Notes under the pieces: generated by a model
Told to the model about the DNA's origin: nothing
Seen by the model: only the letters and a program-made list of their open reading frames with translations
Databases searched by the model: none
NCBI GenBank assembly: GCA_963525745.1
Contig: CAURMH010000024.1
Span: forward strand, 1-22,463
DNA: 22,463 nt
Reading direction: 5' to 3'
From: CAURMH01 sp963525745
Lineage (GTDB): Bacteria; Pseudomonadota; Gammaproteobacteria; Enterobacterales; Pasteurellaceae
Position numbers and translations under genes: made by a program
In this document: piece after piece, positions 6,698-14,184 of the stretch
Position numbering within the stretch: position 1 is the first letter of the stretch
How the letters are laid out: every line of letters starts with the position of its first letter

Positions 6698-7930
6698 ATG
6701 GAAAATACCGTGCCGAATCATCAACAAAAAAAAGAAAGAAATGCATTCGCTATTTCTGTCGCGTTGCACCTGATATTGTTTGGATTGTTAATTTTAAGCT
6801 CTCTCTCCCATACCGTTGAAATTATGGGAGGCGGAGAAGGGGAGGGCGATACCATGGGCGCTGTTATGGTCGATACGGGTGCGGCGGCACAGGAATGGGG
6901 GCGCATTCAACAGCAAAAAAAAGGCCAAACGGATTTAGCCAAAAAACCGGAGCCCGTAGTTGAAGAAAAAGATATTACACAACCTCAGGATGAGGCTCGT
7001 GAGCAAGAACGTCTACAACAGGAACATTTGCAGGAAGAAATAAAGCGCCAACAAGAAATTGAGCGACAAAAACAGGAAGAATTAGCCAAACAACAAAGAG
7101 AAAAAGCCCGGCAGGAAGCGTTGGAAAGACAGCAAAAAGACGCCGAAGAAGCTAAAGCGAAAGAAGCTGCCGAAGCAGCAAAATTAAAAGCCGAAGCAGA
7201 AGCTAAACGATTGGCCGCAGCCAAACAGGCGGAAGAAGAGGCCAAAGCAAAAGCGGCCGCTGAAGCCGCTCAAAAAGCGGAAATAGAAGCAAAAGCTAAA
7301 GCTGAGGCAAAGGCTAAAGCGGACGCTGAAGCAAAAATCAAAGCCGAAGCGGAGGCAAAAGCAGAACAAGAAGCCAAAGCTAAGGCAGAGGCTAAAGCTA
7401 AGACCGAGGCAAAGGCTAAAGCAGACGCTGAAGCAAAAATCAAAGCCGAAGCGGAGGCAAAAGCAGAACAAGAAGCCAAAGCTAAGACAGAGGCTAAAGC
7501 GAAAGCCGATGCCGCCGCTAAACGCAAGGCCGATCAAATGGCGTTAGATGATTTTATGAATGGTGGAAATGTTGGCGGCGGGAGCGCTACGCGAGGAGGA
7601 AGTGTCAATAAAGGCGGTTCTCAAGGCAGCGGAGCAGCACTAGGTGCCGGCGATGGAGGGAAAATCGGTGACCAATACGCCGGCGTCATAAAAAGGGAAA
7701 TTCAGCGTCGTTTCTTAAAAGATCCCGGTTTTGCCGGAAAAGTTTGTCGAATCAAAATTCAGTTAGGTCGCGATGGCACTATTTTAGGTTACCAAAAAAT
7801 TTCTGGCCCCGATGATATCTGCGCTTCTGCGTTAAGAGCGGTCACCAATACTAAAAAAGTACCGCCGGCGCCTTCAGATGTGGTCTATGAAAAATATAAG
7901 GCGCCGATTATTGATTTCGATATTAAGTAA
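6698..7930 (+). CDS. tolA: TolA, envelope-spanning Tol-Pal protein
   Basis: TolA couples the TolQR motor to TolB/Pal and the outer membrane. The 410-residue protein has three domains. Domain I is an inner-membrane helix (about 15-37) with the SxxxH motif (Ser20, His24) that contacts TolQ/TolR. Domain II is a long Ala/Lys/Glu-rich helix (about 95-285). A Gly/Ser-rich linker (288-323) follows. The C-terminal globular domain III (324-410) has Cys350 and Cys375, placed like the disulfide of E. coli TolA. Domain II carries a 34-residue tandem duplication (203-236 and 237-270). The start ATG 6698 lacks a clear Shine-Dalgarno and sits three bases after the tolR stop, so translation is probably coupled. 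No uptake signal lies in tolA, tolB or pal. Confidence 0.96.
   Translation: MENTVPNHQQKKERNAFAISVALHLILFGLLILSSLSHTVEIMGGGEGEGDTMGAVMVDTGAAAQEWGRIQQQKKGQTDLAKKPEPVVEEKDITQPQDEAREQERLQQEHLQEEIKRQQEIERQKQEELAKQQREKARQEALERQQKDAEEAKAKEAAEAAKLKAEAEAKRLAAAKQAEEEAKAKAAAEAAQKAEIEAKAKAEAKAKADAEAKIKAEAEAKAEQEAKAKAEAKAKTEAKAKADAEAKIKAEAEAKAEQEAKAKTEAKAKADAAAKRKADQMALDDFMNGGNVGGGSATRGGSVNKGGSQGSGAALGAGDGGKIGDQYAGVIKREIQRRFLKDPGFAGKVCRIKIQLGRDGTILGYQKISGPDDICASALRAVTNTKKVPPAPSDVVYEKYKAPIIDFDIK
7304..7507 (+). repeat. 102-bp tandem duplication in tolA domain II
   Basis: Copy 1 (7304-7405) and copy 2 (7406-7507) are identical at 97 of 102 positions. The first 94 bases differ at only two sites. Each copy encodes 34 residues of Ala/Lys/Glu helix (203-236 and 237-270), so the reading frame is preserved. 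Confidence 0.9.
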
Positions 7931-7955
7931 TTTAATAAATTTATAAGGTGATTAA

Positions 7956-9239
7956 ATGAAAGTAGTTAACTATTTAGCAAAATTTGTCCTCGCATTGTTT
8001 ACTATCGTAAATATTGCCGTAGCAGAGGATGAAGTACGAATTGTTATTGATGAAGGTGTTGACGGCGCACGGCCGATTGCCGTCGTTCCATTTGCCGGCG
8101 CCGCACCGGAAAATATTGCTGAAATTATTGCCGCCGACTTACGTAATAGCGGTAAATTTAATCCGCTTCCGGAAAGTAGAATGCCGCAAAAACCGACCTC
8201 TGCCGCCGAGGTTAATCCGGAAGTGTGGACGGCGTTAGGAATTGATGCCATTGTTGTGGGACAAATTACGAGTACCGGAAACGGTTATAATATTTCTTAT
8301 CAACTCATTGATACCGTAGGCGCTACAGGTACTGCAGGAGCGGTTTTAATGCAAAATAGCTATACCGTAACGGACAAATGGTTACGCTATGGCGCTCATA
8401 CCGTCAGTGATGAGGTGTTTGAAAAGTTGACCGGTATCCGAGGTGCATTTAGAACCCGTATCGCCTATGTTGTGCAAAAAAACGGTGGATCACAGCCTTA
8501 TGAAGTTCGGGTTGCCGACTACGACGGTTACAATCAATTTATTGTAAACCGCAGCTCACAGCCGATTATGTCTCCGGCATGGTCTCCGGACGGTAAACGC
8601 CTTGCTTATGTGTCTTTCGAGAATAGAAAATCTCAACTTGTCGTACAGGATTTAAGTTCCGGCTCCCGCCGTGTAGTTGCCTCATATCCCGGTCATAACG
8701 GCGCGCCAGCGTTCTCACCGGACGGTTCAAAACTTGCTTTTGCCTCTTCACAAGATGGTTATCTGAACATTTATATTATGTCTTCAAATGGTGGAGCCCC
8801 TTATCAATTAACGCGTGGTGCGGGTAATAACACAGAACCGTCTTGGTCTCCTGATGGTAGTTCTATTTTATTTACCTCCGACAGAGGCGGATCTCCTCAG
8901 GTTTACCGTATGGATGCCTCGGGAGGGAACGTATCGCTGATAGGTGGACGAGGCAGTGCCCAAGTTAGCGGAGACGGCAAAACGCTAGTCATGATCAATG
9001 GTAACAATAATGTTGTGAAACAAGACATCGCAACCGGCTTAAACGAAGTATTAAGTACATCTTTTTTAGGTGAAAGTCCGAGCATTTCCCCAAATGGAAT
9101 AATGATAATTTATAGCTCTACACAAGGCTTAGGAAAGGTGCTACAATTGGTTTCCGCAGACGGTCGCTTTAAGGCGAGCCTCCCGGGAAGTAGCGGCCAA
9201 GTGAAATTTCCGGCTTGGTCCCCATACTTAACTAAATAA
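7956..9239 (+). CDS. tolB: TolB, periplasmic beta-propeller of Tol-Pal
   Basis: TolB is the soluble periplasmic protein that binds Pal and is released through TolA. The 427 residues begin with a Sec signal peptide (MKVVNYLAKFVLALFTIVNIAVA, cleavage before EDEV). An N-terminal alpha/beta domain follows (about 25-165, with IAVVPFAG and IAADLRNSGKFNPL). The C-terminal six-bladed propeller shows repeated WSPDG blades: SPAWSPDGKRLAYVS, APAFSPDGSKLAFAS, EPSWSPDGSSILFTS, and SPSISPNG. A good Shine-Dalgarno, AAGGTG, precedes the ATG. It lies 25 bp after tolA and 20 bp before pal in the same operon. Confidence 0.97.
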   Translation: MKVVNYLAKFVLALFTIVNIAVAEDEVRIVIDEGVDGARPIAVVPFAGAAPENIAEIIAADLRNSGKFNPLPESRMPQKPTSAAEVNPEVWTALGIDAIVVGQITSTGNGYNISYQLIDTVGATGTAGAVLMQNSYTVTDKWLRYGAHTVSDEVFEKLTGIRGAFRTRIAYVVQKNGGSQPYEVRVADYDGYNQFIVNRSSQPIMSPAWSPDGKRLAYVSFENRKSQLVVQDLSSGSRRVVASYPGHNGAPAFSPDGSKLAFASSQDGYLNIYIMSSNGGAPYQLTRGAGNNTEPSWSPDGSSILFTSDRGGSPQVYRMDASGGNVSLIGGRGSAQVSGDGKTLVMINGNNNVVKQDIATGLNEVLSTSFLGESPSISPNGIMIIYSSTQGLGKVLQLVSADGRFKASLPGSSGQVKFPAWSPYLTK

Positions 9240-9259
9240 ACTCAATAAGGAGAAATCTA

Positions 9260-9712
9260 ATGAACAAATTTGTTAAATCATTATTAGTTGCTGGTTCTGT
9301 CGCTGCATTAGCCGCTTGTAGCTCATCAAGTGACGAAGCAGGTAAAGGTCAAACTTTCGGCGGATACTCTGTTGAAGATTTACAACAACGTTATAACACC
9401 GTTTATTTCGGGTTTGACAAATACAACATTGAAGGCGAATACGTACAAATCTTAGATGCACACGCAGCATACTTAAGTGCTGTACCGTCTTCAAAAGTAC
9501 TTGTTGAAGGTAACACTGATGAACGTGGTACACCTGAGTACAACATCGCTTTAGGCCAACGTCGTGCCGACGCGGTGAAAGGTTACTTAACAGGTAAAGG
9601 TGTTGAAGCAAGCAAAGTTTCAACCGTATCTTACGGTGAAGAAAAACCTGCCGTATTAGGTCATGACGAAGCTGCATACGCGAAAAACCGTCGCGCAGTG
9701 TTAGCATACTAA
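9260..9712 (+). CDS. pal: Pal, peptidoglycan-associated lipoprotein (P6-like)
   Basis: Pal anchors the outer membrane to peptidoglycan and concentrates at the division site with TolB. In Haemophilus the ortholog is the P6 antigen. The 150-residue precursor has a lipoprotein signal peptide with lipobox LAAC (Cys20 lipidated), a Ser-rich linker, and an OmpA-like domain. The domain carries the diaminopimelate-binding signature NTDERGTPEYNIALGQRRAD and ends in KNRRAVLAY. Codon use is strongly biased toward highly expressed codons compared with its neighbours, as expected for an abundant protein. AAGGAG lies nine bases before the ATG. A strong terminator follows 15 bp downstream. Confidence 0.98.
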   Translation: MNKFVKSLLVAGSVAALAACSSSSDEAGKGQTFGGYSVEDLQQRYNTVYFGFDKYNIEGEYVQILDAHAAYLSAVPSSKVLVEGNTDERGTPEYNIALGQRRADAVKGYLTGKGVEASKVSTVSYGEEKPAVLGHDEAAYAKNRRAVLAY

Positions 9713-9725
9713 TTTGCTAATCAAG

Positions 9726-9757
9726 AAAAAACAGGGCTTATGAGCCCTGTTTTATTT
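9726..9757. terminator. Bidirectional terminator between pal and glpR
   Basis: AAAACAGGGCT (9728-9738) pairs perfectly with AGCCCTGTTTT (9743-9753) around a TATG loop. T-rich tracts lie on both strands: TTTTATTTT on plus, TTTTTTCTT on minus. It suits both pal (plus) and the convergent glpR (minus). Confidence 0.92.
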
Positions 9758-9801
9758 TCTCCCTTTCTTTACCGACTAAAGATAAAAGATCAGCATTTTT
9801 G

Positions 9802-9810
9802 ACCGCACTT
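9802..9810 (-). repeat. DNA uptake signal between pal and glpR
   Basis: Single copy, 12 bp from the glpR stop, not part of the neighbouring terminator stem. Confidence 0.9.
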
Positions 9811-9821
9811 TGCCAATTCAA

Positions 9822-10580
9822 CTATCGACAAATCACTAAATTAACATTAGCCTCTTGCAAATACTGCTTTATAACGTCCGATACATCGTCATCGGTAAAT
9901 AAAAAATCAACATCACCCAGTTGTCCTAAACGTACCATAGCACGGCGAATAAATTTGGAATGATCGGCAACCAATAGCGTTTGTCGTGAGCTTTCAATAA
10001 TTGCCCGTTTTACCTGAACTTCATGATAATCATAATCCAATAACGAACCGTCTGAATCAATCGCGCTAATCCCCAATATGCCGAAATCTAACCGAAATTG
10101 AGAAATAAAATCACAAGTGGCTTCACCGATAATCCCGCCATCTTTACGTAAAGAGCCGCCGGCCATCGTAATATCAAAGGTTTCATTCTGACGTAGTAAA
10201 TGCGCAGCATTAAGATTATTCGTTACAATACGTAACCGTTCATGGTGCAACAACGCGTTTGCCACAGCCTCGGGGGTTGTTCCAATATCAATAAATAGAG
10301 AGGAACCATGAGGAATAATTTTTGCGACCGATTGTGCAATGAGATTTTTTTGGTAAGAAAAAAATTGTTTACGATCAATATAATCGGAATTTTCGGAAGA
10401 CGACGGTGACGCGGCACCGCCGTGATGACGCCGAATAATGTCCCATTCGGCTAACTCATTGAGATCTCGTCGAATTGTCTGTGAACTCACGCCCAACTGC
10501 GCGACCAAATCTTCCGTTGTGAGATAACCATTTTGTCTGACTAATTCAATAATTTTCTGCTGACGTATGGATTGTTTCAT
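9822..10580 (-). CDS. glpR: GlpR, DeoR-family repressor of glycerol-3-phosphate genes
   Basis: GlpR represses the glp regulon and is released by glycerol 3-phosphate. The 252 residues equal E. coli GlpR in length. The DeoR helix-turn-helix at about 20-45 reads LTTEDLVAQLGVSSQTIRRD and is followed by the family hallmark RRHHGGAASPSS. The C-terminal sensor domain keeps DIGTTPEAVANALL, VTNNLNAAHLL, GGIIGEATCDFISQFRLDFG and SAIDSDGSLLDYDYHEVQVKRAII, all typical of GlpR rather than other DeoR members. It lies 26 bp after glpG, as in the enterobacterial glpEGR cluster, though no glpE is present here. Confidence 0.94.
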   Translation of the reverse strand: MKQSIRQQKIIELVRQNGYLTTEDLVAQLGVSSQTIRRDLNELAEWDIIRRHHGGAASPSSSENSDYIDRKQFFSYQKNLIAQSVAKIIPHGSSLFIDIGTTPEAVANALLHHERLRIVTNNLNAAHLLRQNETFDITMAGGSLRKDGGIIGEATCDFISQFRLDFGILGISAIDSDGSLLDYDYHEVQVKRAIIESSRQTLLVADHSKFIRRAMVRLGQLGDVDFLFTDDDVSDVIKQYLQEANVNLVICR

Positions 10581-10606
10581 CGTTCCCTAACCTATAAATC
10601 TGTAAA

Positions 10607-11464
10607 CTAATCTTTTAATTCATTGATGTTACAGTCAATTTTGCACTGAAGCCATCCCATAATAATTCCTGTCAGCAAACCGCCAATATGTGCCGCATTA
10701 CCGATTTGAATATCCACCAGCGGCATGATAAAGCCCAAAGCAAGCCCAATCAGTAACATTTGCAAAAAACCCGCGGGCAAATGAAAACGGCCGCTATAAC
10801 GATCGATGATAAACACATAGCCTAACACCGCATAAACCACGCCGGACAAGCCAAAAAACGCTGCGGAATCAATCGCATAGTATTGTGCTGTGCCGCTTGA
10901 TATTGCCGAAATAAGATAGAGTATCAGTAGTCTGAACGCACCGTAATGACGTTCTATCATACTGCCGAAAATCCACCACCAAGATAAATTAAAAACTAAA
11001 TGCAATAATGACAAATGAATCAGCGTATGAGTTATATAACGCCAAAGTTCAAGATCTTGGTCGTAAAATACAGGATAATGAAACATTTCCATTATCATTT
11101 CATTCATACCAAGATTTTGCAAAGTATAAATAACAAGACAAAGTGCGGTCAAAAATAAAGTAAATTTCGGCGCTTGTAATAAACTAAAAGAGTTGACCGA
11201 TTTCGCTGGATGAACAACCACCCTACCGACTTGCCAACCGGCATTTCCGTAACGGGGATCAAAAGGATTACGTAAAAATTGCGCTTTCTCTTTCGTTATT
11301 TCAGCTAACTGCGGCGAATTTTCCTCAATAAAGACCCCGAACAATGGTACGCCACGCTCATCCTGAAATGATTTTAAGATCAATTCAACACCCAATCGGC
11401 TACGAATATAATCACGAAATCGTAATGGAAAATCTTCACTTTCACTACCAAACAAATACTGCAT
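10607..11464 (-). CDS. glpG: GlpG rhomboid intramembrane serine protease
   Basis: GlpG cleaves membrane proteins within or next to their transmembrane helices. The 285-residue protein has a cytoplasmic N-terminal domain (1-98, ending FDPRYGNAGWQVGRVV) and a six-helix rhomboid core. Catalytic Ser207 lies in GLSGVVYAVLGY and catalytic His259 in GNAAHIGG. The HxxxN-type cluster His150, His155, Asn159 (HLSLLHLVFNLSWWW) matches the E. coli oxyanion and L1 region. GGGAGCG precedes the ATG. An uptake signal (11141-11149) lies in the first core helix, where it encodes Thr-Ala-Leu. Natural substrates cannot be told from sequence. Confidence 0.95.
   Translation of the reverse strand: MQYLFGSESEDFPLRFRDYIRSRLGVELILKSFQDERGVPLFGVFIEENSPQLAEITKEKAQFLRNPFDPRYGNAGWQVGRVVVHPAKSVNSFSLLQAPKFTLFLTALCLVIYTLQNLGMNEMIMEMFHYPVFYDQDLELWRYITHTLIHLSLLHLVFNLSWWWIFGSMIERHYGAFRLLILYLISAISSGTAQYYAIDSAAFFGLSGVVYAVLGYVFIIDRYSGRFHLPAGFLQMLLIGLALGFIMPLVDIQIGNAAHIGGLLTGIIMGWLQCKIDCNINELKD
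11141..11149 (+). repeat. DNA uptake signal inside glpG
   Basis: Read on the coding strand it is ACC GCA CTT, encoding Thr-Ala-Leu in a hydrophobic helix. Confidence 0.9.
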
Positions 11465-11505
11465 TTACGCTCCCACGCGATAGCGCCTAAATAATTTTTA
11501 CCCCT

Positions 11506-12792
11506 TTATTCCTTTAGTAAAGAAACCATGATTTGGTCAATTTTGAAATTTTCCGTATCAATCACTTCAAATTTATAATTATCATAAAGCACAAAATCCG
11601 TTTTTTTAGGAATTTTTCTTAGCATATACATCATGAAACCGCTAATGGTTTCATAATTTTCCGCATCGGGAAAATGTTCAATATTCAACACACGCATTAC
11701 ATCTTCCAACGGCGTTGCGCCGTCAATTAACCATGAATGCTCATCCCGGCTGACGATATATTCTTCTTCATTGGAAACCAATTCCCCCATTACAATGCTC
11801 ATTACGTCATTTAGCGTAACGATTCCCACCACAAGCGCATATTCATTGACAATCACCGCAAAATCTTCGCCTGTTGATTTAAACAATTCCAGCACCTCAA
11901 ATAACGATAATGTATCCGGCACAAATAACGCTTTTCTCAACAGTTTAGCGTCAGTCAATGACACATCCTCCTGCTGCAGATACATCGTTAACAAAGAATG
12001 CGATTCGACATAGCCTAAGATTTTGTCCAGACTGCTGTCACAAATCACTAATTTGGAATGGGAATTCGCCGATAGGGTGTCCAATACTTGCCGGCGGCTG
12101 AAAGTGCGGTCTAAATAAACGATATTTTCGCGTGTCGTCATGGTTGATGTCACGGTTCTCGCCTGCATATCAAAAATATTTTCGATTAAATATTGCTCTT
12201 GGGTTTTCAATACACCGGCCTCGGCCCCCGCTTCAACGACGGCGACAATGTCTTCCGAGGTCATGTTATCTTCCCGAACCGTGGAAATACGTAATAGCCG
12301 AAAAATGCCGTTAGCGATCACATCAAACAGCCATACCAACGGTTTAAATAAAATAATACAAAGCCCCATTAGCGGCACGATACGTACCGCCATTTTTTCG
12401 GGATAGGTAATCGCAAGGCGCTTTGGAATCAAATCCGCAAACAGAATAAACGTAAATGTCACCATAGCGAAAGCAAGCCAAGAAGCGGCGGAATCAATCC
12501 AAGGGGCTTGACTATATTGTTCCAACCATTTTTTGATGTACGGACTCACTGCGCTTTCACCGATTCCGCCGCCCAGAATCGCCAACATATTCAACCCGAT
12601 CTGCACGACCGTAATAAAATGCCCCGGATGTTCCTGCAGCTTTAACACATGCTGCGCCCGTTTATCGCCGTCATTGGCCATCGCCTGTAATTTTAATTTT
12701 CTTGAGCCCGCTAAAGCGATTTCTGATGAAGAAACAACGGCACTCAAAATAATCAGGCATAAAAGAATTAAAATCGTCTCTAATAAATCCAT
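11506..12792 (-). CDS. ytfL: YtfL-like CNNM/CBS-domain membrane protein (HlyC/CorC family)
   Basis: This inner-membrane protein of 428 residues has three parts. A DUF21/CNNM transmembrane domain (about 1-195) contains SAVVSSSEIALAGSRKLKL, TVVQIGLNMLAILGGG and LFADLIPKRLA. A CBS pair (about 205-335) contains TGEDFAVIVNEYALVVGIVTLNDVM. A CorC_HlyC domain (about 345-425) contains WLIDGATPLEDVMRVL and ETISGFMMYMLRKIPK. It aligns throughout with E. coli YtfL (PaeA), which has been linked to tolerance of cadaverine and putrescine; other family members handle Mg2+ or Co2+. The substrate here is therefore open. There is no evident Shine-Dalgarno before the ATG, and only 24 bp separate it from an upstream terminator, so its own promoter must be unusual or lie within the preceding gene. 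glpG follows after 41 bp. Confidence 0.88.
   Translation of the reverse strand: MDLLETILILLCLIILSAVVSSSEIALAGSRKLKLQAMANDGDKRAQHVLKLQEHPGHFITVVQIGLNMLAILGGGIGESAVSPYIKKWLEQYSQAPWIDSAASWLAFAMVTFTFILFADLIPKRLAITYPEKMAVRIVPLMGLCIILFKPLVWLFDVIANGIFRLLRISTVREDNMTSEDIVAVVEAGAEAGVLKTQEQYLIENIFDMQARTVTSTMTTRENIVYLDRTFSRRQVLDTLSANSHSKLVICDSSLDKILGYVESHSLLTMYLQQEDVSLTDAKLLRKALFVPDTLSLFEVLELFKSTGEDFAVIVNEYALVVGIVTLNDVMSIVMGELVSNEEEYIVSRDEHSWLIDGATPLEDVMRVLNIEHFPDAENYETISGFMMYMLRKIPKKTDFVLYDNYKFEVIDTENFKIDQIMVSLLKE
12102..12110 (+). repeat. DNA uptake signal inside ytfL
   Basis: On the coding strand it reads GAC CGC ACT TTC, encoding Asp-Arg-Thr-Phe. Confidence 0.9.
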
Positions 12793-12816
12793 ATTATGCT
12801 ACTTATCAAATTTCTT

Positions 12817-12846
12817 AAAAAACGACCGCACTTCAAATCGCAGTCG
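12817..12846 (-). terminator. Terminator between the DUF1523 gene and ytfL, one arm from a USS
   Basis: On the minus strand CGACTGC (12846-12840) pairs with GCGGTCG (12829-12823), with one U-G wobble, across a 10-base loop and is followed by six T (12822-12817). The downstream arm and part of the loop are the uptake signal at 12825-12833. It lies 3 bp after the DUF1523 stop and 24 bp before the ytfL start. Confidence 0.75.
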
Positions 12847-12848
12847 CC

Positions 12849-13373
12849 TTATTCCTCACTGGCAAACCAACCGCGGACAAATTGAATGGAAAGAAACAGC
12901 GTCAGTGTTAAAAACGCATAAAATATCCAAGAAAATACCGGGTGACTCGGCGTACTATCTGCCGTAACTTCCTTGATAGAAACGGCGTTACGATACTCAT
13001 CCAACAGCGTAATTCGCCAGCCGTAGTATTTAATTTGAACCGATTTATTTTCGTTTCCCAATGCCTGCGCCTCCGCCTGTAAATTGGCGGAACCGAATTT
13101 AAAATAAAACGGAAATCCCCAACGCGTATCTTCATTGCGATACACCATAATCTTACCGTCGTCATTTTGCGTATTAATAAAATACACATCGCGCACAACG
13201 CCATCCGCCGGATTTGATTTCGTAATGAACCCGTCTTTATCCATGCGTTTCACTTCAACGCCTGTAACACGCGTCACGTCGTAATGAGGGAAAACATAAT
13301 TCACCACGGAAAACATCGCGGCATGAAAAATAAAGAGAATTAAAAATAAACAATATTTAAAAAATCTACGCAT
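12849..13373 (-). CDS. DUF1523 family membrane-anchored protein
   Basis: The function is unknown. The 174-residue protein has an N-terminal membrane segment (about 7-27), a soluble middle domain, and a second hydrophobic segment near the C terminus (about 149-168), so the middle is probably periplasmic. I place it in DUF1523 from the segments HYDVTRVTGVEVKR, VYRNEDTRWGFPFYFKFGSANLQAEAQAL and VQIKYYGWR. It lies 11 bp downstream of ycfH, last in mltG-tmk-holB-ycfH, and has a terminator directly after its stop. That position makes co-expression with the operon likely. No catalytic motif is visible. Confidence 0.8.
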   Translation of the reverse strand: MRRFFKYCLFLILFIFHAAMFSVVNYVFPHYDVTRVTGVEVKRMDKDGFITKSNPADGVVRDVYFINTQNDDGKIMVYRNEDTRWGFPFYFKFGSANLQAEAQALGNENKSVQIKYYGWRITLLDEYRNAVSIKEVTADSTPSHPVFSWIFYAFLTLTLFLSIQFVRGWFASEE

Positions 13374-13384
13374 AATTTTTCCTA

Positions 13385-14182
13385 TTACGAATCAACTGAT
13401 GATTGCACACTAAGCCGAAATAAACGCTCAAAATTAGTCGTCGTCATTTGCGCAAAATCCTCTGTCGAAACGCCTTTCAACGTCGCGACATATTCACACA
13501 CTTCACGCGTATAAGCCGGTTGGTTTTGCTTTCCGCGGAAAGGAACGGGGGCAAGGTAAGGCGAATCCGTTTCGACTAATAAACGATCGAGCGGCACATG
13601 TCGAACGACATCACGTAATGCTTCCGCATTGCGAAAGGTCACAATGCCCGAAATAGAAATATACATTCCTAAATCAAGCAACTGCGTCGCCGTCGCCAAA
13701 TCTTCCGTAAAACAATGCAAAACGCCGCCGCACTTTTCCACCTGATTTTCACGTAACAGCGCAACGGTATCTTCACGCGCGGCGCGAGTATGTACGATAA
13801 CCGGTTTATTTAAAGCATTGGCCATTTGAATCTGCCCGGCAAAGGAGGCTTTCTGAGCCACCTTATTCGCCGCGCCGTAATAATAATCCAGCCCCGTCTC
13901 GCCGATGGCAATGACTTTCGGATGTTGCGCCGATTGCGCTAAACGCGCGGCATCGTAAGCCTCGTTGTCTAAATCCAACGGATGGACGCCGCAAGCCAAT
14001 GAGATTTCGTCAAACGGCTCAAGCAATGGCAGCGCGCGTTCAAAACGTGCGAGCGTCACACTGACGGCAAGTAAATGTTTAACGCCGCGCGCCTTGGCCT
14101 TAGACACAACGTCAGCCACGTTTCGGTGAATATTTTCATAATCCAACGCATCCAAATGACAATGCGAATCCACAATAAACAT
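13385..14182 (-). CDS. ycfH: TatD-family metal-dependent hydrolase YcfH
   Basis: This predicted cytoplasmic metal-dependent hydrolase or DNase has 265 residues, near-identical in length to E. coli YcfH. The TIM-barrel metal ligands are all present: HxH in VDSHCHLD at the N terminus, Glu in GETGLDYYY, His in KPVIVHTR, His in GGVLHCFTED, and Asp in LLVETDSPYLAPVP. I chose ATG 14182 (MFIVDSHCHLD) over the upstream TTG at 14188 because AAGGATTGATT precedes it at good spacing and E. coli YcfH begins MFLVDSHCHLD. It starts two bases after the holB stop, so the two are almost certainly co-translated. Confidence 0.93.
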   Translation of the reverse strand: MFIVDSHCHLDALDYENIHRNVADVVSKAKARGVKHLLAVSVTLARFERALPLLEPFDEISLACGVHPLDLDNEAYDAARLAQSAQHPKVIAIGETGLDYYYGAANKVAQKASFAGQIQMANALNKPVIVHTRAAREDTVALLRENQVEKCGGVLHCFTEDLATATQLLDLGMYISISGIVTFRNAEALRDVVRHVPLDRLLVETDSPYLAPVPFRGKQNQPAYTREVCEYVATLKGVSTEDFAQMTTTNFERLFRLSVQSSVDS

Positions 14183-14184
14183 AA

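Noticed and set aside
7184..7537. Minus-strand frames of 85-117 codons opposite tolA
   Set aside because: They are low-complexity shadows of the Ala/Lys/Glu-rich tolA domain II (Ala/Ser/Phe/Cys-rich in reverse).
9273..9707. Minus-strand 144-codon frame opposite pal
   Set aside because: It mirrors the strongly codon-biased pal gene and has no recognisable domain or start signal.
13728..13736. Additional uptake signal in ycfH (GCCGCACTT), and a similar near-match at about 15292 in tmk (GAGTGCGGT)
   Set aside because: Each differs from the 9-base core by one base, so I did not count them.
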